This document shows positions 40,514 to 50,695 of a stretch of 64,000 nt of DNA, in pieces. Origin of the DNA: JACDAN01 sp963847235. GTDB lineage: Bacteria; Actinomycetota; Thermoleophilia; Gaiellales; Gaiellaceae. Position 1 is the stretch's first letter, and every line of letters begins with the position of its first letter. Where the stretch lies: the NCBI GenBank assembly GCA_963847235.1, contig CAWJYU010000015.1, positions 124,001 to 188,000 of the forward strand. Direction: 5' to 3'. A model generated the notes under the pieces. It saw nothing but the letters and a program-made list of their open reading frames with translations. It was not told the origin of the DNA and did no database searches. The translations under genes were made by a program, and so were the position numbers.

Positions 40514-41801
40514 ATGCAGCACGACTACTTTCCACGCTACGAGCCGAAGATCGAGGTTCGGCCGCTGGTTCGACGATCGCCTGCCGGTGACGCGGCTCGT
40601 CTACGACAGCTTCGTCGCCTACCCGATCCCGCGCAACCTGAACTACTGGTACACGTTCGGCGCGCATTCTCGCGGTCATGCTGGCGCGTGCAGATCGTGA
40701 CCGGCGTCGTGCTCGCCATGCACTACGTGGCGCACGAAAGCCTCGCCTTCGAGTCGGTCGAGAAGATCATGCGCGACGTCAATTACGGCTGGCTGCTGCG
40801 CTACATGCACTCGAACGGCGCGTCGATGTTCTTCCTCGCCGTCTACATCCACATCTTCCGCGGCATGTACTACGGCTCCTACAAGGCGCCGCGCGAGGTG
40901 CTCTGGATCCTCGGCGTCATCATCTTCCTCCTGATGATGGCGACCGCCTTCATGGGCTACGTGCTGCCCTGGGGGCAGATGAGCTTCTGGGGCGCCACCG
41001 TCATCACCAACCTGTTCTCGGCGATCCCGCTCGTCGGCGAGACGATCACGACCTGGCTGTGGGGCGGCTTCGCGGTCGGCGGCCCGACGCTCAACCGCTT
41101 CTATCTCGCTGCACTACCTGCTGCCGTTCATGATCGCCGGCGTGGTGGTGCTGCACATCTGGGCGCTGCACGTCGCCGGGCAGACCAACCCGACCGGCAT
41201 CGAGGTCAAGTCGAAGCAGGACGTCGTGCCGTTCACGCCCGCACGCGACGATGAAGGACGCGTTCTCGCTGGTGATCTTCCTGATCGTCTTCGCCTGGTT
41301 CGTCTTCTACATCCCGAACTATCTCGGACCACGCCGGACAACTACAACAAGGCCAACCCGCTGATGACGCCGGCGCACATCGTGCCGGAATGGTACCTGC
41401 TGCCGTTCTACGCGATCCTCCGCGCCATCCCGAACAAGCTCCTCGGCGTCATCATGATGTTCGGCTCGATCGCGGTGCTGTTCCTGCTGCCCTGGCTCGA
41501 CACGTCGCGCGTCCGCTCCGCCAACTATCGGCCGCTCTACCGGCAGTTCTTCTGGATCTTCGTCGCCGTGGCGATCGGGCTCGGCTATCTCGGCTCGCAG
41601 CCGCCCGAGGGCGGCTACGTGATCGCCGCGCGCATCCTGACCTTCTGGTACTTCTTCCACTTCCTGATGCTGCTGCCGCTGCTCGGCCTGTTCGAGACGC
41701 CGCGGCCGCGGCCGGCCTCGATCGCCGATGCCGTGCTCGGACCGGGGGAGGCGGCGGCGCGCCCGGCGGCAAGCACCGCCGCGCCCGAGACGCGCGGCTA
41801 G
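40514..41801 (+). CDS. petB: Cytochrome b of the bc1 complex
   Basis: About 425 residues, eight helices. Seen: RWFDDRLPVTRLVYDSFVAY, NLNYWYTFG, VTGVVLAMHYVAH with the first haem-ligand His, helix with YIHIFRGMYYGSYK (His ligands), FMGYVLPWGQMSFWGATV (Qo site), LHYLLPFMIAGVVVLHIWAL (second His pair), HIVPEWYLLPFYAILRAIPN (PEWY motif of the Qo site) and a Pro/Ala-rich tail. The frame is broken about seven times; the breaks I could resolve each equal +1 base (near 40555, 40670, 40690, 41108, 41247 and two near 41330). Family continuity is complete. Middle gene of petABC. Confidence 0.92.
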
Positions 41802-41819
41802 AGGGACGAGGCACGACCA

Positions 41820-42695
41820 ATGCAGATCGCGATCACCCGTCTCGCCGCCGTCCTCGCTCTCGCGCTGCCGCTTCGGCGCTCCGGCGCTCGCGCAGGAGGC
41901 AGGAGAGCCGAGCAGGAGACGCCGCACTATCCGCTGCTGCATCCGCGCACACGCCGAATGGTCCTTCGCCGGGCCGTTCGGCAAGTACGATCCGCAGCAA
42001 TTGCAGCGCGGCTTCCAGATCTATCAGCGACGTCTGCTCGACCTGCCATTCGCTGAGCATGGTGGCGTACCGCAATCTCGCCTCGGAGACCGGTCCGCAT
42101 TTCACCGAGGAAGAGGTCGAAGGCGCTCGCCGCCGAATATCACCGTCGCCGATCCCGACGGTCGAGGGAGGCGAGCGCCCGGGCCGCCCGTCCGACTATT
42201 TTCCGCCGGCGCCGCCCTATCCCGGGCGCGACATCCGCCCGACCTTTCGCTGATCGCCAAGGCGCGCGCGATCAACCGCGGCTTTCCGACCTTCGTCTTC
42301 GACATCTTCACCCAGTACCAGGAGACCGGGCCGGACTACGTCCACTCGCTCCTGACCGGCTACCAGGATCCGCCGGCCGGCGTCGAGGTGCCGGAGGGCC
42401 TCTACTACAATCCGTATTTCATCTCCGGGCCGGCGCTCGCGATGCCGCCGCCGCTCTCCGACGGGCTGGTCGACGTATGCGCAGAACAAGGACGAGGACA
42501 CAGACGAACGACGTTCCCGAGACGATCGATCAGTACGCCAAGGACGTGACCGCGTTCCTGATGTGGGCGGCCGAGCCGCACCTGGTCGACCGCAAGGCGA
42601 TGGGGCTGACCGTGATGGTCTTCCTCGTCATCTTCGCCGGCCTCGTCTACTACACCAAGAAGAAGGTCTGGGCGACGATTCCCGGCGAGGCCTGA
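41820..42695 (+). CDS. petC: Cytochrome c1
   Basis: Signal peptide MQIAITRLAAVLALALPL, haem c site VCSTCHSLSMVAYRNL (CxxCH), the PNGEARxxN-like region represented by EGERPGRPSDYFP, then DLSLIAKARAINRGFPTFVFDI, PPAGVEVPEGLYYNPYF with the axial-Met segment GPALAMPPPLSDG, and the C-terminal anchor GLTVMVFLVIFAGLVYYTKK. About 285 residues. At least six frame slips (near 41875, 41910, 41950, 42030, 42125, 42225 and 42470). Last gene of the operon. Confidence 0.9.
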
Positions 42696-42752
42696 CGCGG
42701 CCGCTCGCTTAGCGATCGCGGCTTCCGAAGCCTTCGTCGAGAGGCGCAGCGA

Positions 42753-43631
42753 ATGGAAGCGGTGCTCGGCATCATCGGCGGGTCCGGGCTCTACGATCTG
42801 CCGGGCCTCGAGCACGCCGAGTGGCGGCGGGTCGAGGGGCCCTGGGGCGAGCCGTCCGACGACATCCTCTTCGCCGAGCTCGGCGGGCTGAAGCTGCGCT
42901 TCCTGCCGCGCCACGGGCGCGGCCATCGCTTCTCGCCGACCCACATCAACTACCGCGCCAATATCGACGCGATGAAGCGCGCCGGCGTGACCGACATCGT
43001 CTCGGTCTCGGCCGTCGGGTCGCTCAGGGAGGATTTCGCGCCCGGCGCAGTTCGTCATCGTCGACCAGTTCATCGACCGCACCTTCGCGCGCGAGAAGAG
43101 CTTCTTCGGCGAGGGCGTCACCGCGCATGTCTCGATGGCGCAGCCGGTCAGCCCGCTGCTCGCCGAGCGGATCGCGCTCGCCGGCCGAGGCGGAGGCGAT
43201 CCACTGCCACCGCGGCGGCACCTACATCGTCATGGAGGGCCCGCAGTTCTCGACGCTTGCCGAGAGCCGGCTCTACCGCTCCTGGGGCTGCGACGTGATC
43301 GGCATGACCAACATGCCGGAGGCGAAGCTCGCCCGCGAGGCGGAGATCTCCTACGCCACCATCGCCATGGTGACCGACTACGACAGCTGGCACCACGAGC
43401 ACGCGCCGGTCGACGTGAAGGAGGTGATCCGCGTCATGCACGAGAACCGCGAGCGCGTGCAGCAGCTTCTGCTGCGGCTCGATCCGCGATTTTCCGCGCG
43501 AGCACGAGATGTGCCCGATCGGCTCCGACCGGGCGCTCGATTTCGCCGTCATGACGGCGCCGGAGAGGCGCGACCCGGCGCTCCTGAAGAAGCTCGATGC
43601 GGTGGCGGGCCGGGTGCTCGAGCGCCGATAG
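42753..43631 (+). CDS. mtnP: S-methyl-5'-thioadenosine phosphorylase
   Basis: About 290 residues: LGIIGGSGLYDLPGLE, LPRHGRGHRFSPTHINYRAN (phosphate and ribose site), VSVSAVGSLREDFAPG, DQFIDRTFAREKSFFGEGV, YIVMEGPQFSTLAESRLYRS, GMTNMPEAKLAREAEI and YDSWHHEHAPVDV. It cleaves methylthioadenosine to adenine and methylthioribose-1-phosphate. Adenine phosphoribosyltransferase is encoded two genes downstream, so the pair salvages adenine; the petABC-mtnP-apt order is common in Hyphomicrobiales. Frame slips near 43050, 43185, 43488 and 43550. Confidence 0.9.
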
Positions 43632-43813
43632 GGCTAGGAAGAGCCGCGACGCCGCTCTATGATCCCCGGCAGTGTGTGAGTCCGGGGGCGCTAATGCGTC
43701 GGCAAGAAACTCGAATCAGGACCGGCAGCGGGAAACGACGCGCCGGCCGGCGTCGCGCGACACGCGTCTTCCTTCCGGCCCTTGGCGGGCACCGGCGACG
43801 AGAGCGTCGCGCG

Positions 43814-44393
43814 GTGATCCGCAACGACGTCTACGAGCAGGCGCTGGAATGCGGCCAAGCGGGTGCTCCGCATCTATCATTCCGAACGGCGGCGCCAGCT
43901 ATGAGCAACGGCAACGGATCACCGAGCACAATCGCGCCTACGAGCAGCTCGTCTCCGGCGATGACGACCTGATCGGCCTCATCGCCTATTCGCTCTACAA
44001 GAAGGACAAGCGCGACTTCTACATCGGCTGGCACGGAGCAGCACGGCAGCGCGCCGCAGGCCGACCATGTGCGGGCGTTCTCCGCGACGGTGCTGACGCT
44101 CGGACAGCAGCTGCGCTACCGCACCGCCGCCCGCGACATGATCGACGCCTACGCGAAGACCGTCGTCCGACGCCGAAAAGCCGCTGATCGAGAAGGGCGC
44201 GGTGACGGAGCGCTTCGAGGAGGCGGCCCGCAAGGTCGAGGAGTCGATCCGCTGGTATCGCCAGATCCCGGCGGGCATCGTCGCGGGCATCGTGCTTCGC
44301 GGCCGTGCTGATCGCGCGTCGTCGCGGTCGCTCGGCTACGCCGATATCGGCCCGGTGCTCGCGCCTCGAACGGCACGACCGACCATCAACTAG
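43814..44393 (+). CDS. Hypothetical protein with C-terminal membrane helix
   Basis: Reassembled across three or more slips (near 43855, 44035, 44165 and 44300), this encodes about 190 residues: NDVYEQALECAK, ITEHNRAYEQLVSGDDDLIG, IAYSLYKKDKRDFYIGWH, FSATVLTLGQQLRYRTAARD, KVEESIRWYRQIPAGIVAGI and a short Arg-rich tail. One hydrophobic segment near the C-terminus (IPAGIVAGIV and following) suggests a tail anchor facing the cytoplasm. The middle is helical and charged, resembling Apea-like helical proteins only loosely. No family is named. GTG 43814 is the likely start. It sits between mtnP and apt. Confidence 0.55.
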
Positions 44394-44497
44394 CGACGCC
44401 GGCTCAACGGTCGCGCGCTCGCGCTTTCCACCGCATTCGCCAGCGCGATAGGAATGTCAAGCATGCGGCCGGCGCGGCGCGAGGGAAGGGCTCTGCC

Positions 44498-45040
44498 ATG
44501 GCATCGATGGTCTTGGATCTGCAGGCGGCGATCCGCACCATTCCGGACTATCCGAAGGCGGGGATTCTCTTCCGCGACATCACCACGCTGCTCGGCGATC
44601 CGCGCGCCTTCCGCCGCACCGTCGACGAGCTGGTGCATCCCTGGGCCGGCTCGAAGATCGACAAGGTCGCCGGCATCGAGGCGCGCGGCTTCATCATCGG
44701 CGGCGCGGTGGCGCACCAGCTCTCCGCCGGCTTCGTGCCGATCCGCAAGCGCGGAAAGCTTCCGCACGAGACGGTGCGCATCGCCTATTCGCTCGAATAC
44801 GGGCTCGACGAGATGGAGATGCACCGCGACGCCATCAAGCCGGGCGAGAAGACGATCCTGGTCGACGATCTGATCGCCACCGGCGGCACGGCGGAGGCGG
44901 CGGTGAAGCTCCTGAAGGAGATCGGCGCCGACGTGGTCGCCGCCGTCTTCGTCATCGACCTGCCGGATCTCGGCGGCCGGGCGAGGATCGAAAAGCTCGG
45001 CGTGCCGGTCCGGACGCTGGTGGAATTTCCCGGGCACTGA
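44498..45040 (+). CDS. apt: Adenine phosphoribosyltransferase
   Basis: 180 residues, one of the few uninterrupted genes in this segment. Start MASMVLDLQAAIRTIPDYPK with GILFRDITTLLGDP, AGIEARGFIIGGAVAHQLSA, the Apt signature VPIRKRGKLPHETV and the PRPP-binding loop TILVDDLIATGGTAEAAVKL. It converts adenine and PRPP to AMP, reusing adenine released by MtnP. Length and motif spacing are normal for the family. It converges with the MaoC-like pair. Confidence 0.95.
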   Translation: MASMVLDLQAAIRTIPDYPKAGILFRDITTLLGDPRAFRRTVDELVHPWAGSKIDKVAGIEARGFIIGGAVAHQLSAGFVPIRKRGKLPHETVRIAYSLEYGLDEMEMHRDAIKPGEKTILVDDLIATGGTAEAAVKLLKEIGADVVAAVFVIDLPDLGGRARIEKLGVPVRTLVEFPGH

Positions 45041-45063
45041 CGCCGGCTGCGGCTGCGCCGGCC

Positions 45064-45561
45064 CTATTCGCTCTCCGGCAGGCGCCTTGTCGCGGCGCTC
45101 GACGAAGACGTGGCCGATGAAGGAGATCACCTCCTCGCCGGCCTGGTTGCGGCCGGTCATCTTGAACGAGACCAGGCCCCAGCCGGGCCTGGACCGGCTC
45201 GGCTTCTTGGCGATCACCTCGTTGACGAAAGCGATCGGTCGCCGGCATAGACCGGCTTCAGCCATTTCAGCTCGTCGAAGCCGGGCGAGGGGCCGAGCCG
45301 CGCCAGTCGGCAGGCCGGCCGCCTCGCGCTCGCTCGCGCGCGCCGCTGCAAGTGGCGAACGTTGAGCTTCATCCAGACCGCGAGCGTGTGCCAGCCGGAG
45401 GCGCAGAGCCTGCCGAAATGGCTCTCCTCGGCGGCGGCCTCGTCGAGGTGGAAGGGCTGCGGATCGAAGGCGCGGGCGAAGCGCTTGATCTCCTCGGCGG
45501 TGAAAGTATGCGCGCCGATCTCGTCACGCTCGCCGACCACGATGTCCTCGAAGAACATCAT
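45064..45561 (-). CDS. MaoC-like hotdog-fold protein
   Basis: Start MMFFEDIVVGERDEIGAHTF, core FARAFDPQPFHLDEAAAEES (the D-x-x-x-x-H motif of R-specific hydratases), FGRLCASGWHTLAVWMKLNV, then FDELKWLKPVYAGD, VNEVIAKKPSRSRPGWGLV and GEEVISFIGHVFVERRDK. About 160 residues ending at TAG 45064 after a final slip. Breaks near 45345, 45300, 45240 and 45085. It probably hydrates or dehydrates acyl-CoA. Its ATG overlaps the stop of the MaoC gene upstream, so the two are coupled, as in two-subunit MaoC systems. Confidence 0.8.
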
Positions 45562-46007
45562 GCCGGCTCGCCGCCCGAATCATGATCGAATTCTCGACGC
45601 AGCATCACCGGCTCGCCGCGCCCGTTCACCACCTCATGGCGCAACGCGCAGGAAGCCGCGGTCGGGCTCGGCTCTTCGAGGCGCGCATCTCGAGCACGAT
45701 CGAGCGGCCCGAGAGCATGTCGCCGGGCCTGACCGGCCGCATCCATTTCAGGCTGTCGACGCCGGGCGAGCCCATCGACGCCGCTGTCGTTCAGCCAGCC
45801 GAGCGACACCATGCGCATGAAGAGCGCGCAGGTGTGCCAGCCGGAGGCGGCGAGCCCGCCGAGCAGCGTGTCGGCGGCGGCGCGCTCGTCGAGGTGGAAC
45901 GGCTGCGGATCGAACTCCGCCGCGAACGCGACGATCTCCGCCCGCGTCACCGTGTGCGGCCCGAACGGCAGTTCCTCGCCGGCGGAGAAGTCCTCGAAAT
46001 AGCGCAT
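45558..46007 (-). CDS. MaoC-like hotdog-fold protein
   Basis: Start MRYFEDFSAGEELPFGPHTV, core FAAEFDPQPFHLDERAAADT, LGGLAASGWHTCALFMRMVS, then PGVDSLKWMRPVRPGDMLSG, LEMRASRSRPDRG and VRHEVVNGRGEPVMLREFDH. It is a paralogue of the downstream gene (same DPQPFHLDE motif) and starts immediately before it with a 4-base overlap. Frame slips near 45790, 45650 and 45595. About 150 residues. Likely function: (R)-specific enoyl-CoA hydratase-type activity, possibly as a heteromer with its neighbour. Confidence 0.8.
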   Translation of the reverse strand: MRYFEDFSAGEELPFGPHTVTRAEIVAFAAEFDPQPFHLDERAAADTLLGGLAASGWHTCALFMRMVSLGWLNDSGVDGLARRRQPEMDAAGQARRHALGPLDRARDARLEEPSPTAASCALRHEVVNGRGEPVMLRREFDHDSGGEPA

Positions 46008-46076
46008 GGCGATCGTGACCTCTGAATCGGTCAGGAGATAGGCGGCGGGCCGCAGCTTGGCATGCGAGCGTGCCGG

Positions 46077-47237
<1,161 letters not shown>

Positions 47238-47273
47238 TGCTTACTTTCCAAGCTTGGCGCGTGGACGTGCCGT

Positions 47274-47984
47274 TCAGTGCTCGCGGCCGAAGAGCTTCTT
47301 CAGGCCCGCGAACGCGCCGCCGATGCTCCGCTCCGGCTTGGGCTCGGCGGTCGCTCTCGACGCGCGCAGCGCGCTCGGCGGATCGCGGTCCGGCTTCTCC
47401 GCGTTCTCCTCCTCGTCGGTCGTCGCGAGGTGCACGCGGTTCATGAAGGTCGAGTCGTTGCCCGCCGCGAGCAGCGGCGCGTTCTCGGCGATCGCGCGCG
47501 AGCAGCGGCTCGACCCACTCGCGGTCGGCCTTGGCGAAATCGTGCAGCACGTAGCCGTTGACCAGCTCCTTCGCGCCGGGATGCCCGATGCCGATGCGCA
47601 TGCGGCGAAACTCCTTGCCGATATGCGGCTCGATCGACTTCAGGCCCTTGTGGCCGGCGGTGCTGCCGCCGGTCTTCATGCGGAGCTTGCCGGGCGGCAG
47701 GTCGAGCTCGTCGTAGATCACGACGACGTCGCGCGGGCGCGAGCTTGTAGAAGCGCATCGCCTGCGCGACCGAGCGGCCGGACTCGTTCATGTAGGTGGC
47801 GGGCTTCAGGAGCAGCACCTTCTCGCCGCCGAGCGTCGCCCTCCGAGGTCTCGCCCTCGAAGCGCGCGCGCCAGGGCGAGAAGCGGTGGCGGCGGTGGAT
47901 TTCGTCCACCGCCATGAAGCCGATATTGTGCCGGTTGCCGCCGTAGCGCCGGCCGGGATTGCCAAGACCCACGATGAGCAGCAT
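47274..47984 (-). CDS. pth: Peptidyl-tRNA hydrolase
   Basis: MLLIVGLGNPGRRYGGNRHN holds the catalytic Asn (GLGNPG) and His (NRHNIGF). Then VLLLKPATYMNESGRSVAQA, the DELDLPPGKLRMKTGGSTAG substrate loop, HKGLKSIEPHIGKEF and RMRIGIGHPGAKELVNGYVL. It frees tRNAs from prematurely released peptidyl-tRNA. The C-terminus carries an extension of about 45 residues with Pro/Arg/Glu-rich sequence ending FAGLKKLFGREH, common in alphaproteobacterial Pth. Frame slips near 47840, 47740, 47500 and 47345. It starts 70 bases after the L25 gene ends. Confidence 0.9.
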
Positions 47985-48054
47985 CCGGCAATCCCCTGCC
48001 GAGCGGCAGCGCCGGGCCCTGCCGAGCAGGCCCGACGGCCGGCTCGAGTCTGTC

Positions 48055-48811
48055 CTAGCCCTTGCCTTTGCCCTTGCCGCTCGGCGTCGCCCTTGGCCTT
48101 GGCGTCGGCCTTCGGCTTCGCCTTGGCATCGCCCTCGGCCTTGGCCTCGCCCTCGGCGCCCTCGGCCTTGGCCTCGCCCTCGGCGCCCTCGGCGCCTTCC
48201 GCCGCAGCCTCGGCAGCGCCTTCCTCGACCTCCGGCAGCACCGAAGCGGCGCCGGCGATCGTGGCGACGGTGAAGTCGCGGCCGCGGATGGTCGGCGACC
48301 GCGCCCTCCGGCAGCGCGATCGCCGAGATGTGGACGGAATCGCCGATCTCGAGCCCGGTCAGGTCGACCTCGACGAATTCGGGGATGGCGTCGGCCGGCA
48401 CCACCATGTCGATCGGAGTGGCGGACGATGTTCAGCACGCCGCCGCGCTTCAGGCCCGGGCGACTCGGCGTGGTTCTTGAAGTGCACCGGCACGGCGATC
48501 GTCAGCCGCGCGCCTTCGCCGACGCGCAGGAAATCCACATGGATCAGGAAATCGCGCACCGGATCGAGCTGGTAGTCCTTCGGGATGGCGCGGATCTTCT
48601 CGCCGTTCACCTCGATCTCGACGAGGTGGGTGAGGAAGCCGCCGGCATGCAGACGATGCGTCGTCTCGCGCTGCGGAAGGGAAATCATGATCGGCGGCTT
48701 CTTGTCGCCGTAGATGACGGCCGGGACCTTGTCCTCGCGGCGCACGGCACGGGCGGCCCCCTTGCCGACCCGGTCGCGCACCTCGGCCTTCAGAACGCTC
48801 GTCTGAGCCAT
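48055..48811 (-). CDS. rplY: Ribosomal protein L25 (Ctc form with C-terminal extension)
   Basis: MAQTSVLKAEVRDRVGKGAA, REDKVPAVIYGDKKPPI, LDPVRDFLIHVDFLRVGEGA, VPVHFKNHAESPG, ADAIPEFVEVDLTGLEIGDS and HISAIALPEGAV define the L25 domain plus the TL5/CTC beta domain, which bind 5S rRNA. After about residue 205 there is a repetitive Glu/Ala tail and then a Lys/Ala/Gly tail with repeats of EGEAKAEGA and KAKGKGKG. The acidic-to-basic low-complexity tail is longer than in most relatives. Frame slips near 48462, 48418, 48300 and 48085. A structured leader precedes the ATG. Confidence 0.9.
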
Positions 48812-48841
48812 GGCATGCACTCCTGATTTGAAAAGCGAAAA

Positions 48842-48893
48842 GGCCGCCGCGGCGGCCAGATCGTGCGCCGCCTCCAAGGGTGTCTGGCGCACG
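48842..48893 (-). promoter_or_regulatory. Two-hairpin 5' leader of the L25 gene, terminator-like
   Basis: Reading leftward toward the ATG at 48811: an 8-bp perfect stem (48893-48886 with 48869-48862, 16-base loop), then the GC palindrome 48857-48842, immediately followed by a T-rich run (TTTTCGCTTTT) and the ribosome binding site (AGGAG). A GC hairpin plus T-run in a ribosomal-protein leader resembles a transcription attenuator. Autoregulation by L25 is a guess. Confidence 0.5.
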
Positions 48894-49826
48894 CGGCGGG
48901 CTTATAGGGGAGGCGGGGGGAAAACGCAAACTCCTCCGATCGGCCCGGCTGCAATTGCAACGCGCGTCTCATAGATGTTGCCGTAAGTCGAGGCGCGTGC
49001 GAGCGCTCTGAGGTCGACACGGGGACATTGATCCAAGGCGATCCTAGGATCAGTGGATGGTTCGCGAACGCGACTTGTTCTCGCTTCAACTGGACGAAGA
49101 ATGCGGGTACTCGCTATCGAAAAGCAGCGCAGTCCTCGCTTCCAAAACGCGGAGGACGAGGCCGCGGCAGCTCGAGCCAATGCAAGGCAGACTGCGTCCC
49201 CCGAAGTTGGCGTACAGCTGCACGAACTGCGGCGTTTCGACAGGTTCTGGATGCCGTTCGACCGGTCCGGCACGCAGTCATGTCGTCGATGCACATCCGC
49301 TTCGCATGTAGGATGCCGATCACACGCGGCCACGCTGGACACGTGCCGACGCGGACTGCTCCATCGGGCCGCCGGGTGCTCGGAGCCGGTATCGACGCCG
49401 AGAGCAAAGAGACCTGCGCGGATCAGAGATCGACGATCATCCGCTGAGCGACATGCGCAAGCATCGCGTCCCGCTGAACCGGAGGACGAAAGATCGGCGC
49501 CGATCGAAATCGTTCGACACGAAAGCGGAATCGCTTAGCAGCCGCGCGCGCGTCTTCCGCGCCGGCGACGAGTCGCCAGTCTTCGTCGTTGGTTCGATCG
49601 CTCGGCAAGCAGCGGACTGCGCTTGCGGAAGCTCGATGATCACCTTCTCAGGGACATCGGGAAGACCCGGGCGGAGGTCGAGCCTGAACATGAGAAAGCC
49701 GTTCTGGCGAGCGTGGAGAATCGGGCTGTGCGCGGACGGCTGACGGCGTCCGCGCACCTGCCCATCTTGACGGGCGGCTCAGGCAGACTATGACTGCCTG
49801 CATGGGGAATGCGATCTCCCCACGAG
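48894..49826. other. Long intergenic stretch without a convincing gene
   Basis: About 930 bases between the L25 leader and the chrB upstream repeat. Open frames exist on both strands, but none has family motifs or a good ribosome binding site. It holds a 41-base element (49448-49488) that recurs at 49827-49867 and a 14-bp perfect palindrome GATCGGCGCCGATC (49492-49505) just after its first copy. It might be a decayed gene region or a second promoter region. Confidence 0.4.
49448..49488 (+). repeat. Imperfect 41-bp direct repeat, copy 1
   Basis: About 35 of 41 positions match copy 2 at 49827-49867, including GCATCGCGTCCC and CGGAGGACG. Copy 1 has the same GGAGG ribosome-binding core but no start codon at the right distance, so it may be a relic of a duplicated gene start or a second regulator site. 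Confidence 0.6.
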
Positions 49827-49867
49827 GCGACATGCCGAAGCATCGCGTCCCACTCATACGGAGGACG
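49827..49867 (+). repeat. Imperfect 41-bp direct repeat, copy 2, overlapping the chrB ribosome binding site
   Basis: This copy ends with CGGAGGACG, the ribosome binding site of the chromate-resistance gene that starts at 49872. Any factor bound here, or any RNA structure including it, would affect translation of the chrB-chrA pair. Confidence 0.6.
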
Positions 49868-49871
49868 CATC

Positions 49872-50694
49872 ATGTCGTCGATCAATACCATCTCGCCTGA
49901 AAAGCTCGCCCGCCTCGTCGGCACGCCGAACTGTCCGGCCATCATCGACGTCCGCGACGACGACGATTTCGCCGCCGATCCGCGGCTGATCCCTGGCGTC
50001 GCTCCGCCGCCCCTCCGCCGAGCCGTGGCGCTGGGCGCCGGAGCTCGACGGGCGGGCCGCCATCGTCATCTGCCAGAAGGGTCTGAAGCTCAGCCACGGC
50101 GTCGCCGCCTGGCTCCGGCAGGAGGGCTCCGCCGCCGAGAGTCGCTCGAGGGCGGGTATCTGGCCTGGACCGGCGCCGAGCCTGCCGCTCGTGCCCGCCG
50201 AAAAGCTGCCGCCGCGCGATGCCGAGGGCCGCACCGTCTGGGTGACGCGCGAGCGCCCGAAGATCGACCGCATCGCCTGTCCCTGGCTGATCCGCCGCTT
50301 CGTCGATCCGCGCGCCGTCTTCCTCTTCGTCACGCCGGCGGAGGTCGGCGCCGTCGCCGAGCGCTTTCGGCGCACGCCGTTCGACGTCGAGAACGTGTTC
50401 TGGTCGCATCGCGGCGAGCTCTGCACCTTCGACGTGATGGTCGAGGAGTTCGGCCTTCCGACCGAGCCGCTGCAGCGCCTCGCGACGATCGTGCGCGGCG
50501 CCGATACGGCGCGGCCCGACCTCGCGCCGGAGGCGCCGGGGCTGCTCGCCGTCTCGCTCGGCCTGTCGCGCATGTTTTCCGACGACCTCGAGCAGCTCGA
50601 GGCCGGGCTCACGCTCTACGACGCCTTCTATCGCTGGTGCCGCGACGCGACCGAGGAGACGCACAACTGGCCGAACAAGCGTCCGGCGCGCTGA
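49872..50694 (+). CDS. chrB: Rhodanese-ChrB fusion, chromate resistance protein
   Basis: An N-terminal rhodanese-like domain (SPEKLARLVGTPNCPAIIDV, then AAIVICQKGLKLSHGVAAWL with Cys at the sulfurtransferase loop) is joined to a ChrB-type domain: VWVTRERPKIDRIACPWLIR, FVDPRAVFLFVTPAEV, ENVFWSHRGELCTFDVMVEE, ARPDLAPEAPGLLAVSLGLS and YDAFYRWCRDATEE. About 270 residues. This fused form accompanies ChrA in many alphaproteobacteria and is thought to sense chromate or regulate chrA. GGAGG lies just before ATG 49872. Frame slips near 50005, 50040, 50140 and 50180. The gap to chrA is one base. Confidence 0.82.
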
Positions 50695-50695
50695 C

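Noticed and set aside
48902..49860. Short open frames on both strands between the L25 leader and chrB
   Set aside because: They overlap each other, lack ribosome binding sites and family motifs, and show no consistent codon bias.
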